Shown: positions 50,683 to 59,002 of the stretch, piece after piece | Numbering within the stretch: the stretch's first letter is position 1 | How the letters are laid out: every line of letters starts with the position of its first letter | Assembly (NCBI GenBank): GCA_029202385.1 | Contig: CP119314.1 | Location: 4,280,501-4,344,500, forward strand | Origin: Candidatus Sphingomonas phytovorans | GTDB lineage: Bacteria > Pseudomonadota > Alphaproteobacteria > Sphingomonadales > Sphingomonadaceae | Direction: 5' to 3' | DNA length: 64,000 bases | The notes under the pieces: generated by a model | Told to the model about the DNA's origin: nothing | Databases searched by the model: none | The model's input: only the letters and a program-made list of their open reading frames with translations | Program-made: the position numbers and the translations under genes

Positions 50683-51114
50683 GTGACGGCGATATTGAGA
50701 CAGATCGAGACCTGGCGGGCGAGCGGGCTGCTCGAACAGCTGATTCGATTCGGCATCGCCGGCGGAATCTCGAGCGTGATCTATTTCGCGGTCTATATGC
50801 CGCTCGCGCTCTATGTCTTCGGGGGACACCTCGCCGTGCTCGCCGTGCCGCCCGCGTTCCTGGTCGCGGTGGTCGCCGGTTTCTTCCTGCACAGCGCGTG
50901 GAGCTTCAAGGGGCACGGTACCCGTGACCAGAGCGGCCGGCAGCACGTCAAATTCTTTCTCGTGCAAAGCTTCGGCCTGCTGCTCAACGCCGCGTTCACC
51001 TGGATCATCACCGGGCCGCTGTTCCACGGGCCGGTCTGGCTGCCGATGATTCCCGTGCTCACGGTGACGCCGCTGGCGACGTTCGCGCTCAACCGCCAAT
51101 GGGTGTTCGGCTAA
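50683..51114 (+). CDS. GtrA-family flippase
   Basis: 143 residues starting with GTG; four membrane segments. GtrA features: LIRFGIAGGISSVIYFAVYMPL, FLVAVVAGFFLHSAWSFKG, and a C-terminal PLATFALNRQWVFG. GtrA proteins translocate polyprenyl-phosphate-linked glucose or similar sugars to the periplasmic face. One base separates its stop codon from the following methyltransferase gene. Confidence 0.9.
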   Translation: MTAILRQIETWRASGLLEQLIRFGIAGGISSVIYFAVYMPLALYVFGGHLAVLAVPPAFLVAVVAGFFLHSAWSFKGHGTRDQSGRQHVKFFLVQSFGLLLNAAFTWIITGPLFHGPVWLPMIPVLTVTPLATFALNRQWVFG

Positions 51115-51115
51115 G

Positions 51116-51847
51116 ATGGACCGTATCGTTTACGACCGCATGGCGGCGCATGATTCCACCCACTGGTGGTACACGGCGCGGCGCGACATCCTGGCCGATT
51201 ATCTGGTGCGCGAGGGCAATCTGCCGAAGAACGCGCGCATCCTGGAGATTGGCTGCGGCACCGGGCACAATCTGCCGATGCTGGCTGCTTTCGGCGCGGT
51301 CGATGCGATCGAGATCGATCCGGCCGCCCGCGAGATAGCAAGCGCGCGTCTGGGCAAGCCGGTCGGCTCCGCGCCGCTGCCGGAACTCACCGGTGTCGAT
51401 CGCGGCGGCTACGACCTGATCGCCGTGCTCGACGTGGTCGAGCATATCGAGGACGATGTCGCTGCGCTGAAGGCGATGGCCGAGTGCCTGAAGCCGGGCG
51501 GCAAGATCCTGATCACCGTGCCGGCGCATCAATGGATGTGGAGCGCACACGACGTGGTGAACCACCATCATCGCCGCTATTCCAAGGCGTCGCTCGACAA
51601 GGCGATCCGCTCGGCCGGGCTCGAGCCGAGGAAGCTCGGCTATTTCAATTCGCTGCTCTTCCCGCTGGCCGCGGCGGCGCGGCTGGCCGGCCGCCTGACC
51701 GGCAAGGACGACAGCGACGATTCGCCGCCGCCGAAGATCGTCAATTCATTGTTCGAGGCGATTTTCCGCCTGGAACGTCATCTGGTCGGGCGCGTGCCGC
51801 TCTCGCCGGGCGTATCGATCATCACGCTCGCCTCGCCAGCCGGGTAA
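51116..51847 (+). CDS. Class I SAM-dependent methyltransferase
   Basis: 243 residues. N-terminal STHWWYTARRDILADYL, SAM motif I ILEIGCGTGHNLPML, motif II DLIAVLDVVEHIEDD, then GKILITVPAHQWMWSAHDVVNHHHRRYSK. This HWW..ARR/HRRYSK type is common beside polyprenyl-sugar transferases and probably methylates a glycan or its lipid carrier. Cotranscribed with the GtrA gene. Confidence 0.87.
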   Translation: MDRIVYDRMAAHDSTHWWYTARRDILADYLVREGNLPKNARILEIGCGTGHNLPMLAAFGAVDAIEIDPAAREIASARLGKPVGSAPLPELTGVDRGGYDLIAVLDVVEHIEDDVAALKAMAECLKPGGKILITVPAHQWMWSAHDVVNHHHRRYSKASLDKAIRSAGLEPRKLGYFNSLLFPLAAAARLAGRLTGKDDSDDSPPPKIVNSLFEAIFRLERHLVGRVPLSPGVSIITLASPAG

Positions 51848-51868
51848 CCAACGGTCCGCGTTTGATTG

Positions 51869-52002
51869 TCACGCGAAGGCGCGAAGACGCAAAGCTGATC
51901 AAGACCATCCACACTGCCCGGCGATAGCCCGGAATAGCTGCATATCGAAGGCCGGCGGTCGACCAGAACACGACATCTTTGCGCCTTCGCGCCTTTGCGT
52001 GA
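51869..52002. repeat. Pair of 26-bp inverted repeats
   Basis: The arm at 51869-51894 (starting TCACGCGAAGGCGCGAAGAC) and the arm at 51977-52002 are reverse complements with two mismatches over 26 bases, separated by 82 bases, between two convergent genes. It is built like the 22894-23039 pair and uses similar purine/GCGC words, so both may be copies of one intergenic element type. Confidence 0.75.
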
Positions 52003-52025
52003 ACCAATCCTGGTTTCGAGGTGCC

Positions 52026-53042
52026 TTACGTGGATGTCGAGGGAGCGTCGCTCCTGACGGTATCGTCAGCCGCCTCTGCCCGATAGCCAAGCGTCGCACG
52101 CCCCTGAACCGGCCCGGCGATATCGGCGACGAGATACAGCGGCCGCCGTTTCGATTCGACATAGAGCCGGCCGAGATATTCGCCGATCATGCCGAGCACG
52201 AACATCTGCACCGCGCCGAGCAGCACCACCACCAGCATGGTCGAGGTCCAGCCCTGCACCGCGCTCCCGGTCAGGAAGCCGATCGCGATATAAACGAACA
52301 GCAGCAGCGACGCGCCGGTCAGTGCCAGCCCGACATGGCTGGCGAAGCGCAACGGGGCTGTCGAGAAGCCGGTGACGGCGTCGAGCGCGAAGCGGACCAT
52401 CTTGCCGAGCGGATATTTGGTCTCGCCGGCATGCCGCTCGGCCCGGTCGTAGATGAAGGGCACCTGGCGAAAGCCGATCCAGGCGACCATGCCCCGGATG
52501 AAGCGCGCCTGTTCCGGCAGCGACAGGAACGCGTCGAGCGCCCGCCGGGTCATCAGGCGGAAATCGCCGGTGTCGAGCGGGATCGGCGTGTCCGTGATCC
52601 GGTCGAGCATGCGATAGAAGATCGCTGCGGTCGCCTTCTTGAAAATGCTCTCGCCCTCGCGCTTGCGGCGCACGGCATAGACCACGTCGGCCTGCTGCTC
52701 GGCCATCGCCTTGCGCATGTCGGTCAGCAGTTCGGGCGGGTCCTGCAGATCGGCATCGATGATCAGGATCTGCTCGCCAGCGCACAGGTCGAGCCCGGCG
52801 GTCAGCGCGAGCTGATGGCCATGGTTGCGCGACAGGTTGATCGCGACGAGGTGCGGATCGGCGGCGGCGATGCGCTGCATCGTCGGCCAGCTGTCGTCGC
52901 GCGACCCGTCATTGACGAACAGGATCTCGAAGTCCTCGCCCACCGCCGCGCGCGCCGCCGCGGAGACGCGGGCATGCAGGATGTCGAGACAGGCTGCCTC
53001 GTTGTAGCAGGGGACGACGATGGAGAGCGCGGGGCGATGCAT
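52026..53042 (-). CDS. GtrB/ArnC-like polyprenyl-phosphate glycosyltransferase (GT2)
   Basis: 338 residues from ATG 53042 (a TTG at 53063 is in frame). GT-A domain with SIVVPCYNEAACLD, FVNDGSRDDS, IDADLQDPPE and the TGDFRLMTRRA motif; two C-terminal membrane helices (about 232-258 and 268-294) as in GtrB. It loads a sugar onto undecaprenyl phosphate at the cytoplasmic face, for the flippase and GT-C protein nearby. Confidence 0.9.
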   Translation of the reverse strand: MHRPALSIVVPCYNEAACLDILHARVSAAARAAVGEDFEILFVNDGSRDDSWPTMQRIAAADPHLVAINLSRNHGHQLALTAGLDLCAGEQILIIDADLQDPPELLTDMRKAMAEQQADVVYAVRRKREGESIFKKATAAIFYRMLDRITDTPIPLDTGDFRLMTRRALDAFLSLPEQARFIRGMVAWIGFRQVPFIYDRAERHAGETKYPLGKMVRFALDAVTGFSTAPLRFASHVGLALTGASLLLFVYIAIGFLTGSAVQGWTSTMLVVVLLGAVQMFVLGMIGEYLGRLYVESKRRPLYLVADIAGPVQGRATLGYRAEAADDTVRSDAPSTST

Positions 53043-53165
53043 GGGCGCGCTGTTTAGCGGCAAGTCGTGCCCCCGTCATCGGGAGATTGCGCTGGATCAA
53101 CCCGTAGCCGGCGAGAGCATTGCCGTGACGCGGGCCGGGGGAGATCGCCGGTGCGCCGGTTCTTC

Positions 53166-53200
53166 TCCCCTCCCGCTTGAGGGAGGGGCTGGGGGAGGGC
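53166..53200. repeat. G/C-rich REP-like hairpin
   Basis: CTCCCCTCCC (53166-53175) pairs with GGGAGGGG (53182-53189), followed by CTGGGGGAGGG. The same word order occurs in both arms of the 25773-25927 element. It lies in the gap between the GT2 and ankyrin genes. Confidence 0.65.
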
Positions 53201-53337
53201 CTGTCCGCGATCGCCCGGAATGTACCGGCCCATGGCTTTTATGCGACCGCCCTTCCACATGCACGCCCGGGGCCGGTTGACCGGCACCTCGGGGCGCGGG
53301 ATTAACGCCGGGCACGGAGAAGTACGGGAGCTGGACG

Positions 53338-54384
53338 GTGGCGAAGAAAAAACTCCTGCCGAAGGATTTCGAGGCGCTGCTCGGCCAGGGCGATCTCGAC
53401 CGGCTGAAAGCGGTGTTCGATGTCTGCGAGCTCAATGCGCGCGGTGGCGTGTTCAAGCAGACCGCGCTCGCCTTTGCCTCGTGCCCGGACGATCTGGCGC
53501 ACTGGCTGGTTGAGCAGGGTGCGGATATTTCCGCCGGCGATACCTATGGCGAAACCCCGCTGCATTCCCGCGCGCGGAGCTGGCAGGGTCGTATCGGTGT
53601 CCTGCTTGATCTCGGTGCCGATGTGAATCGGGGCGAAGGCGGACGCGGCACACCGCTGCATGGCGCGGCGGACGCCGGCCACCTCGAGAATGTCAGGCAG
53701 CTTCTGGAGCATGGCGCGCGCGTCGATGCGCTCGACGAGGACGGTCTTACACCACTCGAATATGCGCTCCGGCGATGCAGCAATGCGCGGATCGAGCGGA
53801 TGGCGCCACTTGCGGCGGTGCTGCTCGATGCCGGAGCCCGCACGACGCAGCGCATGCGGGCTTTCGTGACCCGGATCGGCACCGACTTCGAGTTTCATCG
53901 CGCCAATTTCAATCAGGACAGCCGCGATGCGGCCAGCGCCGCGCTCGATCGGCTCTATGCGCTGTTCGACGTGCCGCCGGTGCCGCGCCGGGCATTGCAT
54001 GACGGCAGGTCGCCGATCGTTGCCACGGCGGATCGCTGGCAGGACCGGCACCAGCAGCTCTGGGTGTTGCTGGTGCCGTCAAGCGGCGCCGCGGCGACCG
54101 TCCAGGGCGAAGTGATCCGGATATCCGGTCGGATCGCCGACGAACTCGACGGCAACGGCGGCGCGAACTGGGATGCGCAGTATCGGGCGATGGCTGACGC
54201 ATGGCTCGCGCATGTCGGTTCCGGCAAGGCGCTGCCCGGGCGCGAACTCGACAGCGCGGCGGAGGTCATCGCGGAGGTAAAGCGGCGGAGCGGGGATGCG
54301 CGGCGCCTGTGCGAGCTTGCCGTGGCATGGGTGGCGCTGAACCCCGGCCCCGTCGCGCTATCGCCACCGTCCTATGATCGCTGA
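53338..54384 (+). CDS. Ankyrin-repeat protein
   Basis: 348 residues starting with GTG. Residues about 30-175 form three to four ankyrin repeats (TALAFASCPDDLAHWLVEQGADIS; TPLHSRARSWQGRIGVLLDLGADVN; TPLHGAADAGHLENVRQLLEHGARVD; TPLEYALRRCSNAR). The C-terminal half (about 200-348) is a compact domain with WQDRHQQLWVLLVPSSGAAATVQGEVIRISGRIADELDGNGGANWDAQYR that I do not recognise as a named family. No signal peptide. Ankyrin proteins of this kind often accompany toxin/immunity loci; that role is speculative here. Confidence 0.82.
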   Translation: MAKKKLLPKDFEALLGQGDLDRLKAVFDVCELNARGGVFKQTALAFASCPDDLAHWLVEQGADISAGDTYGETPLHSRARSWQGRIGVLLDLGADVNRGEGGRGTPLHGAADAGHLENVRQLLEHGARVDALDEDGLTPLEYALRRCSNARIERMAPLAAVLLDAGARTTQRMRAFVTRIGTDFEFHRANFNQDSRDAASAALDRLYALFDVPPVPRRALHDGRSPIVATADRWQDRHQQLWVLLVPSSGAAATVQGEVIRISGRIADELDGNGGANWDAQYRAMADAWLAHVGSGKALPGRELDSAAEVIAEVKRRSGDARRLCELAVAWVALNPGPVALSPPSYDR

Positions 54385-54611
54385 GAAAGAAGAAATTTTG
54401 AGCAAGGTAATCATAAGCCTGGAGATCCGTCTGGGAATGATGACGAAAAAGAAGATGCTAAAAATGGGCGGCGCATAAGCGTCGAATAGAGGAAGAGAAA
54501 AGGAACTTCAGGATGTCTCAAGGCGGCTCGATGAACTTGAAAAGGCGGGAAGGCTATAACGTAGTGCTGTACGTGTTGAATGGGCTAATAGTTTTCACTT
54601 GCAAGGAGTAA
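54385..54611 (+). pseudogene. Degraded coding remnants
   Basis: Directly after the ankyrin stop the same frame stays open for 34 codons with a polar, coding-like composition (GNHKPGDPSGNDDEKEDAKNG) to a stop at 54487-54489. In another frame 54506-54559 reads LQDVSRRLDELEKAGRL then stop, like a natural coiled-coil protein end. A third frame gives a 32-codon ORF with its own AAGGA (54513-54611). The frame-hopping suggests pieces of one or two broken genes. Confidence 0.4.
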
Positions 54612-54618
54612 ATGTGCC

Positions 54619-55242
54619 GTGGGTCGCTTTCCTGGTAAAGATACTGAGGTCATGAAGGTGATCGCCGCTGCGATGGCCAGTTCGGAATCGGCGACGAGGC
54701 TTGAGGGTGCGCGATCGTTTTCTTTCCTTGGACGCGACGCGATTTCTCTGATGGACTCGGCTTTGAAATTAATACGAGATCCTAGCAGGAGTGTCAGATC
54801 TTATATTATGGACGGTGTTATTAGTTGTCCTTGCGAAATGAATTTCGATCAGACGCGTCAGGTGCTGGAGCTGGCGAACGATTCGGAAGACCTGGTGCGA
54901 GAGAAAGTGATGGTATTCATTGGGGCCGCTAATTTAGCTACCCTTGAGGGGGCAGTGAATTTGATGCCTGGCGACACGAGGCCTCTGTTCATTAAGGGCC
55001 TGAGCTATCTAGAGGGGTGCACGGGGAACATTCAGGTTTTATTTGATAATTTTATTGAGGAGAGCAGCATTGAGGCGACGTTTGCTCTTGCCAGTCTGCA
55101 GAGAATGGCGCGCGCTGGAACTCTGACAACGATACCGTCCTATGTGGGAGATTCGTATGTGGCTGGCGCGGCATTGCTCAATATCCGGCGAATCGTGGGC
55201 CGCGCTTCAAGGCAAAGACCGTCGCGAACCCTTGGCGCCTAA
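54619..55242 (+). CDS. Helical-repeat (HEAT-like) hypothetical protein, AT-richer than neighbours
   Basis: 207 residues from GTG 54619 (AAGGAG ten bases ahead; ATG 54652 is an alternative). Alternating amphipathic helices (ATRLEGARSFSFLGRDAISLMDSALKLIRDPSRSVRSYIMDGVI; SEDLVREKVMVFIGAANLATLEGAVNLM) look like HEAT-type repeats. Codon use is clearly less GC-biased than flanking genes (TTAATACGAGAT, AATTTTATTGAG), pointing to recent acquisition. Together with the ankyrin gene it may be an orphan immunity-like module. Function unknown. Confidence 0.65.
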   Translation: MGRFPGKDTEVMKVIAAAMASSESATRLEGARSFSFLGRDAISLMDSALKLIRDPSRSVRSYIMDGVISCPCEMNFDQTRQVLELANDSEDLVREKVMVFIGAANLATLEGAVNLMPGDTRPLFIKGLSYLEGCTGNIQVLFDNFIEESSIEATFALASLQRMARAGTLTTIPSYVGDSYVAGAALLNIRRIVGRASRQRPSRTLGA

Positions 55243-55422
55243 AATTCTACCTAAGCAGTGCATTCACGCCACGCCCGCCTATATTTGAGGTAACGAGTTT
55301 CGAACGTTGTTTGGTCAGGCGGCCTAAGCGACATCGTTCATATCCAGCCGGCTGCCGGCTGGCAGGTCGCCGATCGGGTCTCCATCGTGCCCGGTAACGA
55401 TGCGGATCAGTGCCGCCGCGCG

Positions 55423-57513
55423 TCAGACCCGCTCCACCATGCTGACCGCATCGGCCGCTCGCAGCGCCGCGATCAGGCGGGTCAGATGGTGGAGGTCGTG
55501 CACTTCGACATCGATTGTGTTGGTGTGGAATCCGGTGTCGCGGTTGTCGAGCCGCATGTTGACGATATTGGCCTTTTGCGCGCCGATGATCGTCGCGATC
55601 ACGCCAAGCGCGCCGGGTTCGTTCTTGACCTCGACGGAGACGCGGGCGGTGGCTCCCTCGGTCTTGTCGCCCCAGGCGAGGTCGACCCAGTCGGCATCGT
55701 CGCTTTCGGCCAGCCTCGGGCAGTTGATCGTGTGGACCTCGATGCCCTCGTTCGGCCGCCTCAGGCCGACGATCCGGTCGCCCGGCACTGGATGGCAGCA
55801 TTCGGCGAGATCGAACGCGACGCCCGGGGTCAGTCCCTTGATCGAGATCGCGCTTGTCTGCAGCGGCATCTCGCGCGCCTTGGCGGCGCTGGCCGAGCCA
55901 GGCATCAGGGCCTCCATCACTTCCGCATCGGTGATGCGCCGCCGCGCGATGGCTTCCATCAGCGCTGCCTCGTCGGCCAGCTTCAGCCGTTTCAGCGCTG
56001 CGTCGATCGCGTCCGCGGCAAGCGGCGCGGGAAGGCGGTGGACGATCTCGTCATAGATCTTGCGCCCGAGCGATTGGGTCTCCTCGCGCTCCTTGTGGCG
56101 CAGATGGCGCCGGATCGCGGCGCGCGCCTTGCCGGTGATCGCGAAGCTCAGCCAGTTGGTCTGCGGCTCCTGCGCCTTGGAGCGAAGGATCTGCACCTGG
56201 TCGCCATTCTCGATGCTGGTCTTCAGCGGTACGACCCGGCCGTTGATCTTGGCGCCCACCGCCTGGTCGCCCAGATCGGTATGCACGGCATAGGCGAAAT
56301 CGATCGGCGTCGCGCCCTTGGGCAACTGGTGCAGCTCGCCCTTGGGGGTGAAGGCGAAGATGCGGTCCTGGTACATCGCCATCCGGGTATGCTCGAGCAG
56401 CTCTTCCGGGCTTTCGGCATTGTCGAGAATCTCGACCAGGTCGCGGATCCAGGTCACCTGGGTCTCGGGACGGACCTTGTCCTGCTTGTACGCCCAGTGC
56501 GCGGCGAGGCCCAGTTCGGCCTCCTCGTGCATCTCCGCGGTGCGAATCTGCACCTCGACCCGGGTATTGTCGGCATGGATCACGCTGGTGTGGAGCGAGC
56601 GATAGCCGTTGCGCTTGGGGGTGGAGATATAATCCTTGAACCGCCCCGGCACCATCGGCCAGCGGCGGTGGATCACGCCAAGCGTCTGGTAACAGGCTTC
56701 CTCGCTCGGCACGATCGCGCGGAACGCCATGATGTCCGAAAGCTGCTCGAAGCTGATGTGCCGTTCGGCCATCTTCTTCCAGATCGAATAGGGATGCTTC
56801 TCGCGGCCCGAAATATCGGCGTCGATGCCGTGGCGGGAGAGAAGCAGCTTCAGGCCCGACCCGATCTTAGCGATCCGGTCCCCGCCGCCCTCCTTAAGCT
56901 GGAGCAGGCGCTTGTTGATCGAATCATAGGCCTCGGGCTCGAGCTCCTTGAAGGCGAGCGTCTGCATCTCCTTCATGAACTCGTACATGCCGATCCGCTC
57001 GGCGAGCGGGGCGTAGATGTCCATCGTCTCGCGCGCGATGCGGCGGCGCTTGTCGGGATTGGGGATGTAGTGAAGCGTCCGCATATTGTGCAGGCGGTCG
57101 GCCAGCTTGACCAGCAGCACGCGGATATCATCCGACATGGCGAGCAGGAACTTGCGGAGATTCTCCGCCGCGCGCTCATTCTCGGTCTGGGCTTCGATCT
57201 TGGAAAGCTTGGTCACGCCGTCGACCAGCCGGGCAACGGCGGGGCCGAACAGCTTCTCGATCTCCTCGATCGTGGCGACGGTGTCTTCCACCGTGTCGTG
57301 CAGGATCGCGGTGGCGATCGTCTCGTCGTCGAGATGCAGCTCGGTCAGGATGCCGGCCACCTCGATCGGGTGGCTGAAATAGGGGTCGCCCGAGGCGCGC
57401 TTCTGGGTGCCGTGGGCGTTGACGGAGAAGACATAGGCGCGGTTGAGCAGCGCCTCGTCGGCTTGCGGGTCATAGTCGAGGACCCGGTCTACAAGTTCAT
57501 ATTGGCGCAGCAC
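55423..57513 (-). CDS. rel: Bifunctional (p)ppGpp synthetase/hydrolase
   Basis: 696 residues starting with GTG. HD hydrolase domain intact: SHPIEVAG (His48), LHDTVEDT (His72-Asp73), KLADRLHNMRT. Synthetase domain: GRFKDYISTPKRNGYRSLHTSV with the RxKD form found in bifunctional Rel/SpoT rather than the RelA ExDD form, and VEVQIRTAEMHEEAE. Then TGS, helical, zinc-finger-like (ECCHPVPGD, INCPRL) and ACT domains. It sets (p)ppGpp levels for the stringent response; alphaproteobacteria usually have this single long RSH. Confidence 0.95.
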   Translation of the reverse strand: MLRQYELVDRVLDYDPQADEALLNRAYVFSVNAHGTQKRASGDPYFSHPIEVAGILTELHLDDETIATAILHDTVEDTVATIEEIEKLFGPAVARLVDGVTKLSKIEAQTENERAAENLRKFLLAMSDDIRVLLVKLADRLHNMRTLHYIPNPDKRRRIARETMDIYAPLAERIGMYEFMKEMQTLAFKELEPEAYDSINKRLLQLKEGGGDRIAKIGSGLKLLLSRHGIDADISGREKHPYSIWKKMAERHISFEQLSDIMAFRAIVPSEEACYQTLGVIHRRWPMVPGRFKDYISTPKRNGYRSLHTSVIHADNTRVEVQIRTAEMHEEAELGLAAHWAYKQDKVRPETQVTWIRDLVEILDNAESPEELLEHTRMAMYQDRIFAFTPKGELHQLPKGATPIDFAYAVHTDLGDQAVGAKINGRVVPLKTSIENGDQVQILRSKAQEPQTNWLSFAITGKARAAIRRHLRHKEREETQSLGRKIYDEIVHRLPAPLAADAIDAALKRLKLADEAALMEAIARRRITDAEVMEALMPGSASAAKAREMPLQTSAISIKGLTPGVAFDLAECCHPVPGDRIVGLRRPNEGIEVHTINCPRLAESDDADWVDLAWGDKTEGATARVSVEVKNEPGALGVIATIIGAQKANIVNMRLDNRDTGFHTNTIDVEVHDLHHLTRLIAALRAADAVSMVERV

Positions 57514-57593
57514 GCCTTAAGATGGGGCCGCGATGTATTGCTTTGCAACAAAAAGCTGGCCGCGGTCGTGAAACCGCGGCCGGCAGGGGGAGA

Positions 57594-57911
57594 TCACTTC
57601 GCGCGGGCGTTGCACTTGGCGAGGGCGTCGGCATCGAATGCCTGGCCGCCGGCGGTGAACGCGCTCAGCGCGCCGGCGCGCTGAACGATCATCTGGCATA
57701 CGATGTTGTCACGCGCTGGCGCCTTGTTGGCGGTGAACGCGGTGTCGCGCCACTTCCACATGAGATTGCTGGTGATGAAGCTCGTCTTCGTCGGTTGCGC
57801 GACGGGAGTTGCAGTGTAGTAGCCATCGAGGCCCTGCGCGCTGCTTGCGACGGGCGCGAGCATCATGACGGAAGCGGCGAGCGCGGCGGCGATCGAAAGA
57901 ACGCGGGTCAT
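57594..57911 (-). CDS. CC_3452-type small periplasmic protein
   Basis: 105 residues with AAGGAGG ahead of ATG 57911. A signal peptide ends near SSAQG; the mature part has YYTATPVAQPTKTSFITSNLMWKW, APARDNIVCQMIVQRAGALSAF and GQAFDADALAKCNARAK, the pattern I recall for CC_3452 proteins of sphingomonads and Caulobacter. Members usually have two more Cys in the WK. segment, which here reads WKWRDTAF, so one disulfide may be lost. Role unknown. Confidence 0.75.
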   Translation of the reverse strand: MTRVLSIAAALAASVMMLAPVASSAQGLDGYYTATPVAQPTKTSFITSNLMWKWRDTAFTANKAPARDNIVCQMIVQRAGALSAFTAGGQAFDADALAKCNARAK

Positions 57912-58041
57912 TGTTTGTCCTCCTTGAAACCAGTTGCGAAACAATACCTAGTGTATTAAGTCTTAGGTTGCAACTGAAAACTTATATGGCATTTCCATGA
58001 CGGGCGAATTGCGATACGCTCCATGGGTCGAGAGGACTGAG

Positions 58042-58521
58042 ATGGGCGGACATATCCGTGAGAAGCTGAGCGAATGCAGTTTGCCTGCCGCGCTCGAGGC
58101 GATGGGCGAACGCTGGAGCTTCATGATCCTGCGGGCCGCGTTCAACGGCCTCCATCATTTCGAGGAGTTCCAGTCGGAACTCGGCATCGCGCGCAACATC
58201 CTGGCCAACCGGCTCGCCCGGCTGGTCGAGCATGGCATCCTGACCCGCGAGGCGATGCCCGAGGATCGCCGCAAGATCGAATATCGCCTGACCGAGAAGG
58301 GCGCGGCCCTGCTGCCGACGATGATCGCGCTACGCCAGTGGGGCGAGCGCTGGGAAACCGGCATGCCGGCGACCCCGGTGCTGGTCGACGCGCGCGACAT
58401 GCGGCCGATCGGCCCGATCGAGGTGCGCGCCTGGGATGGGCGGGTGCTGACCAAGCACGACCTGCTCTGGGCGCTGGCCGAGGATGTCGTCCACGAGCCC
58501 GAGATGCGGGCGGCCGAGTAG
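58042..58521 (+). CDS. HxlR-family transcriptional regulator
   Basis: 159 residues from ATG 58042, preceded by GAGAGGA; an ATG 45 bases upstream lacks a ribosome site. Pattern: CSLPAALEAMGERWSFMILRAAFNG, FEEFQSELGIARNILANRLARLVEHGIL, RRKIEYRLTEKGAALLP. Only one Cys in the N-terminal arm. Divergent from the CC_3452-type gene; the 130-base gap contains TATTAAGTCTTAGG-like partial dyads that could be its site. Confidence 0.88.
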   Translation: MGGHIREKLSECSLPAALEAMGERWSFMILRAAFNGLHHFEEFQSELGIARNILANRLARLVEHGILTREAMPEDRRKIEYRLTEKGAALLPTMIALRQWGERWETGMPATPVLVDARDMRPIGPIEVRAWDGRVLTKHDLLWALAEDVVHEPEMRAAE

Positions 58522-58522
58522 G

Positions 58523-58948
58523 TCAGCCGGGCAGCGTTTCCAGATAGGCGCGGATCGCCGGATCGATCGGGACCGGTTTTCCCGTCGGCAGGTGGACGTT
58601 GACGACCACCATGTCGATCACGGTGTGCAGGTCGCCGGTCTGCGCATGGCATAGCTCGAATCGCTGGGTCATGCTCGAATTGCCGATTCGCCCGATCCGC
58701 ACGAAGGCGTCCAGCGTATCGCCGAACACGAACGGCTTCAGATAGTCGATCTCGGTGCGGCGGACATGGAATTCGGTTTCGGTCCAGACCGGGCCGAGCG
58801 CCGCGCCGATGCCGGTCCAGTCCCAGAACTCGGTCGCCGCGACATCGGCATATTCGAGATAGCGCGAATTGAAGACGACCTTCTGCCCGTCGATCTCGGC
58901 ATAGCGGACCTTGAGGCTGGTGGAAAAGGCAAAGCCGGGACGGATCAT
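58523..58948 (-). CDS. Hotdog-fold acyl-CoA thioesterase (4HBT)
   Basis: 141 residues. SLKVRYAEIDGQKVVFNSRYLEYADVAATEFWDW is the 4HBT active-site signature with the Asp of AEID, followed by the hotdog helix and strands (VRRTEIDYLKPFVFGDTLDAFVRI). It hydrolyses acyl- or aroyl-CoA esters; the substrate is unknown. Convergent with the HxlR gene, one base between stops. Confidence 0.88.
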   Translation of the reverse strand: MIRPGFAFSTSLKVRYAEIDGQKVVFNSRYLEYADVAATEFWDWTGIGAALGPVWTETEFHVRRTEIDYLKPFVFGDTLDAFVRIGRIGNSSMTQRFELCHAQTGDLHTVIDMVVVNVHLPTGKPVPIDPAIRAYLETLPG

Positions 58949-59002
58949 ATGGCGGCGATGGCCTGCGCCGGGCGCGCCGTCAATCCGGCGTGCCGATAGC
59001 GG

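Noticed and set aside
48912..50756. 614-codon minus-strand frame overlapping the GT-C gene
   Set aside because: It is a shifted frame of the 610-residue membrane protein and reads as Arg/Pro/Ala-rich sequence with no membrane helices.
55387..57684. 765-codon open frame on the plus strand
   Set aside because: It is antisense to the clearly conserved rel gene; its translation is Asp/Arg/His/Gly-rich low-complexity typical of antisense GC-rich DNA.
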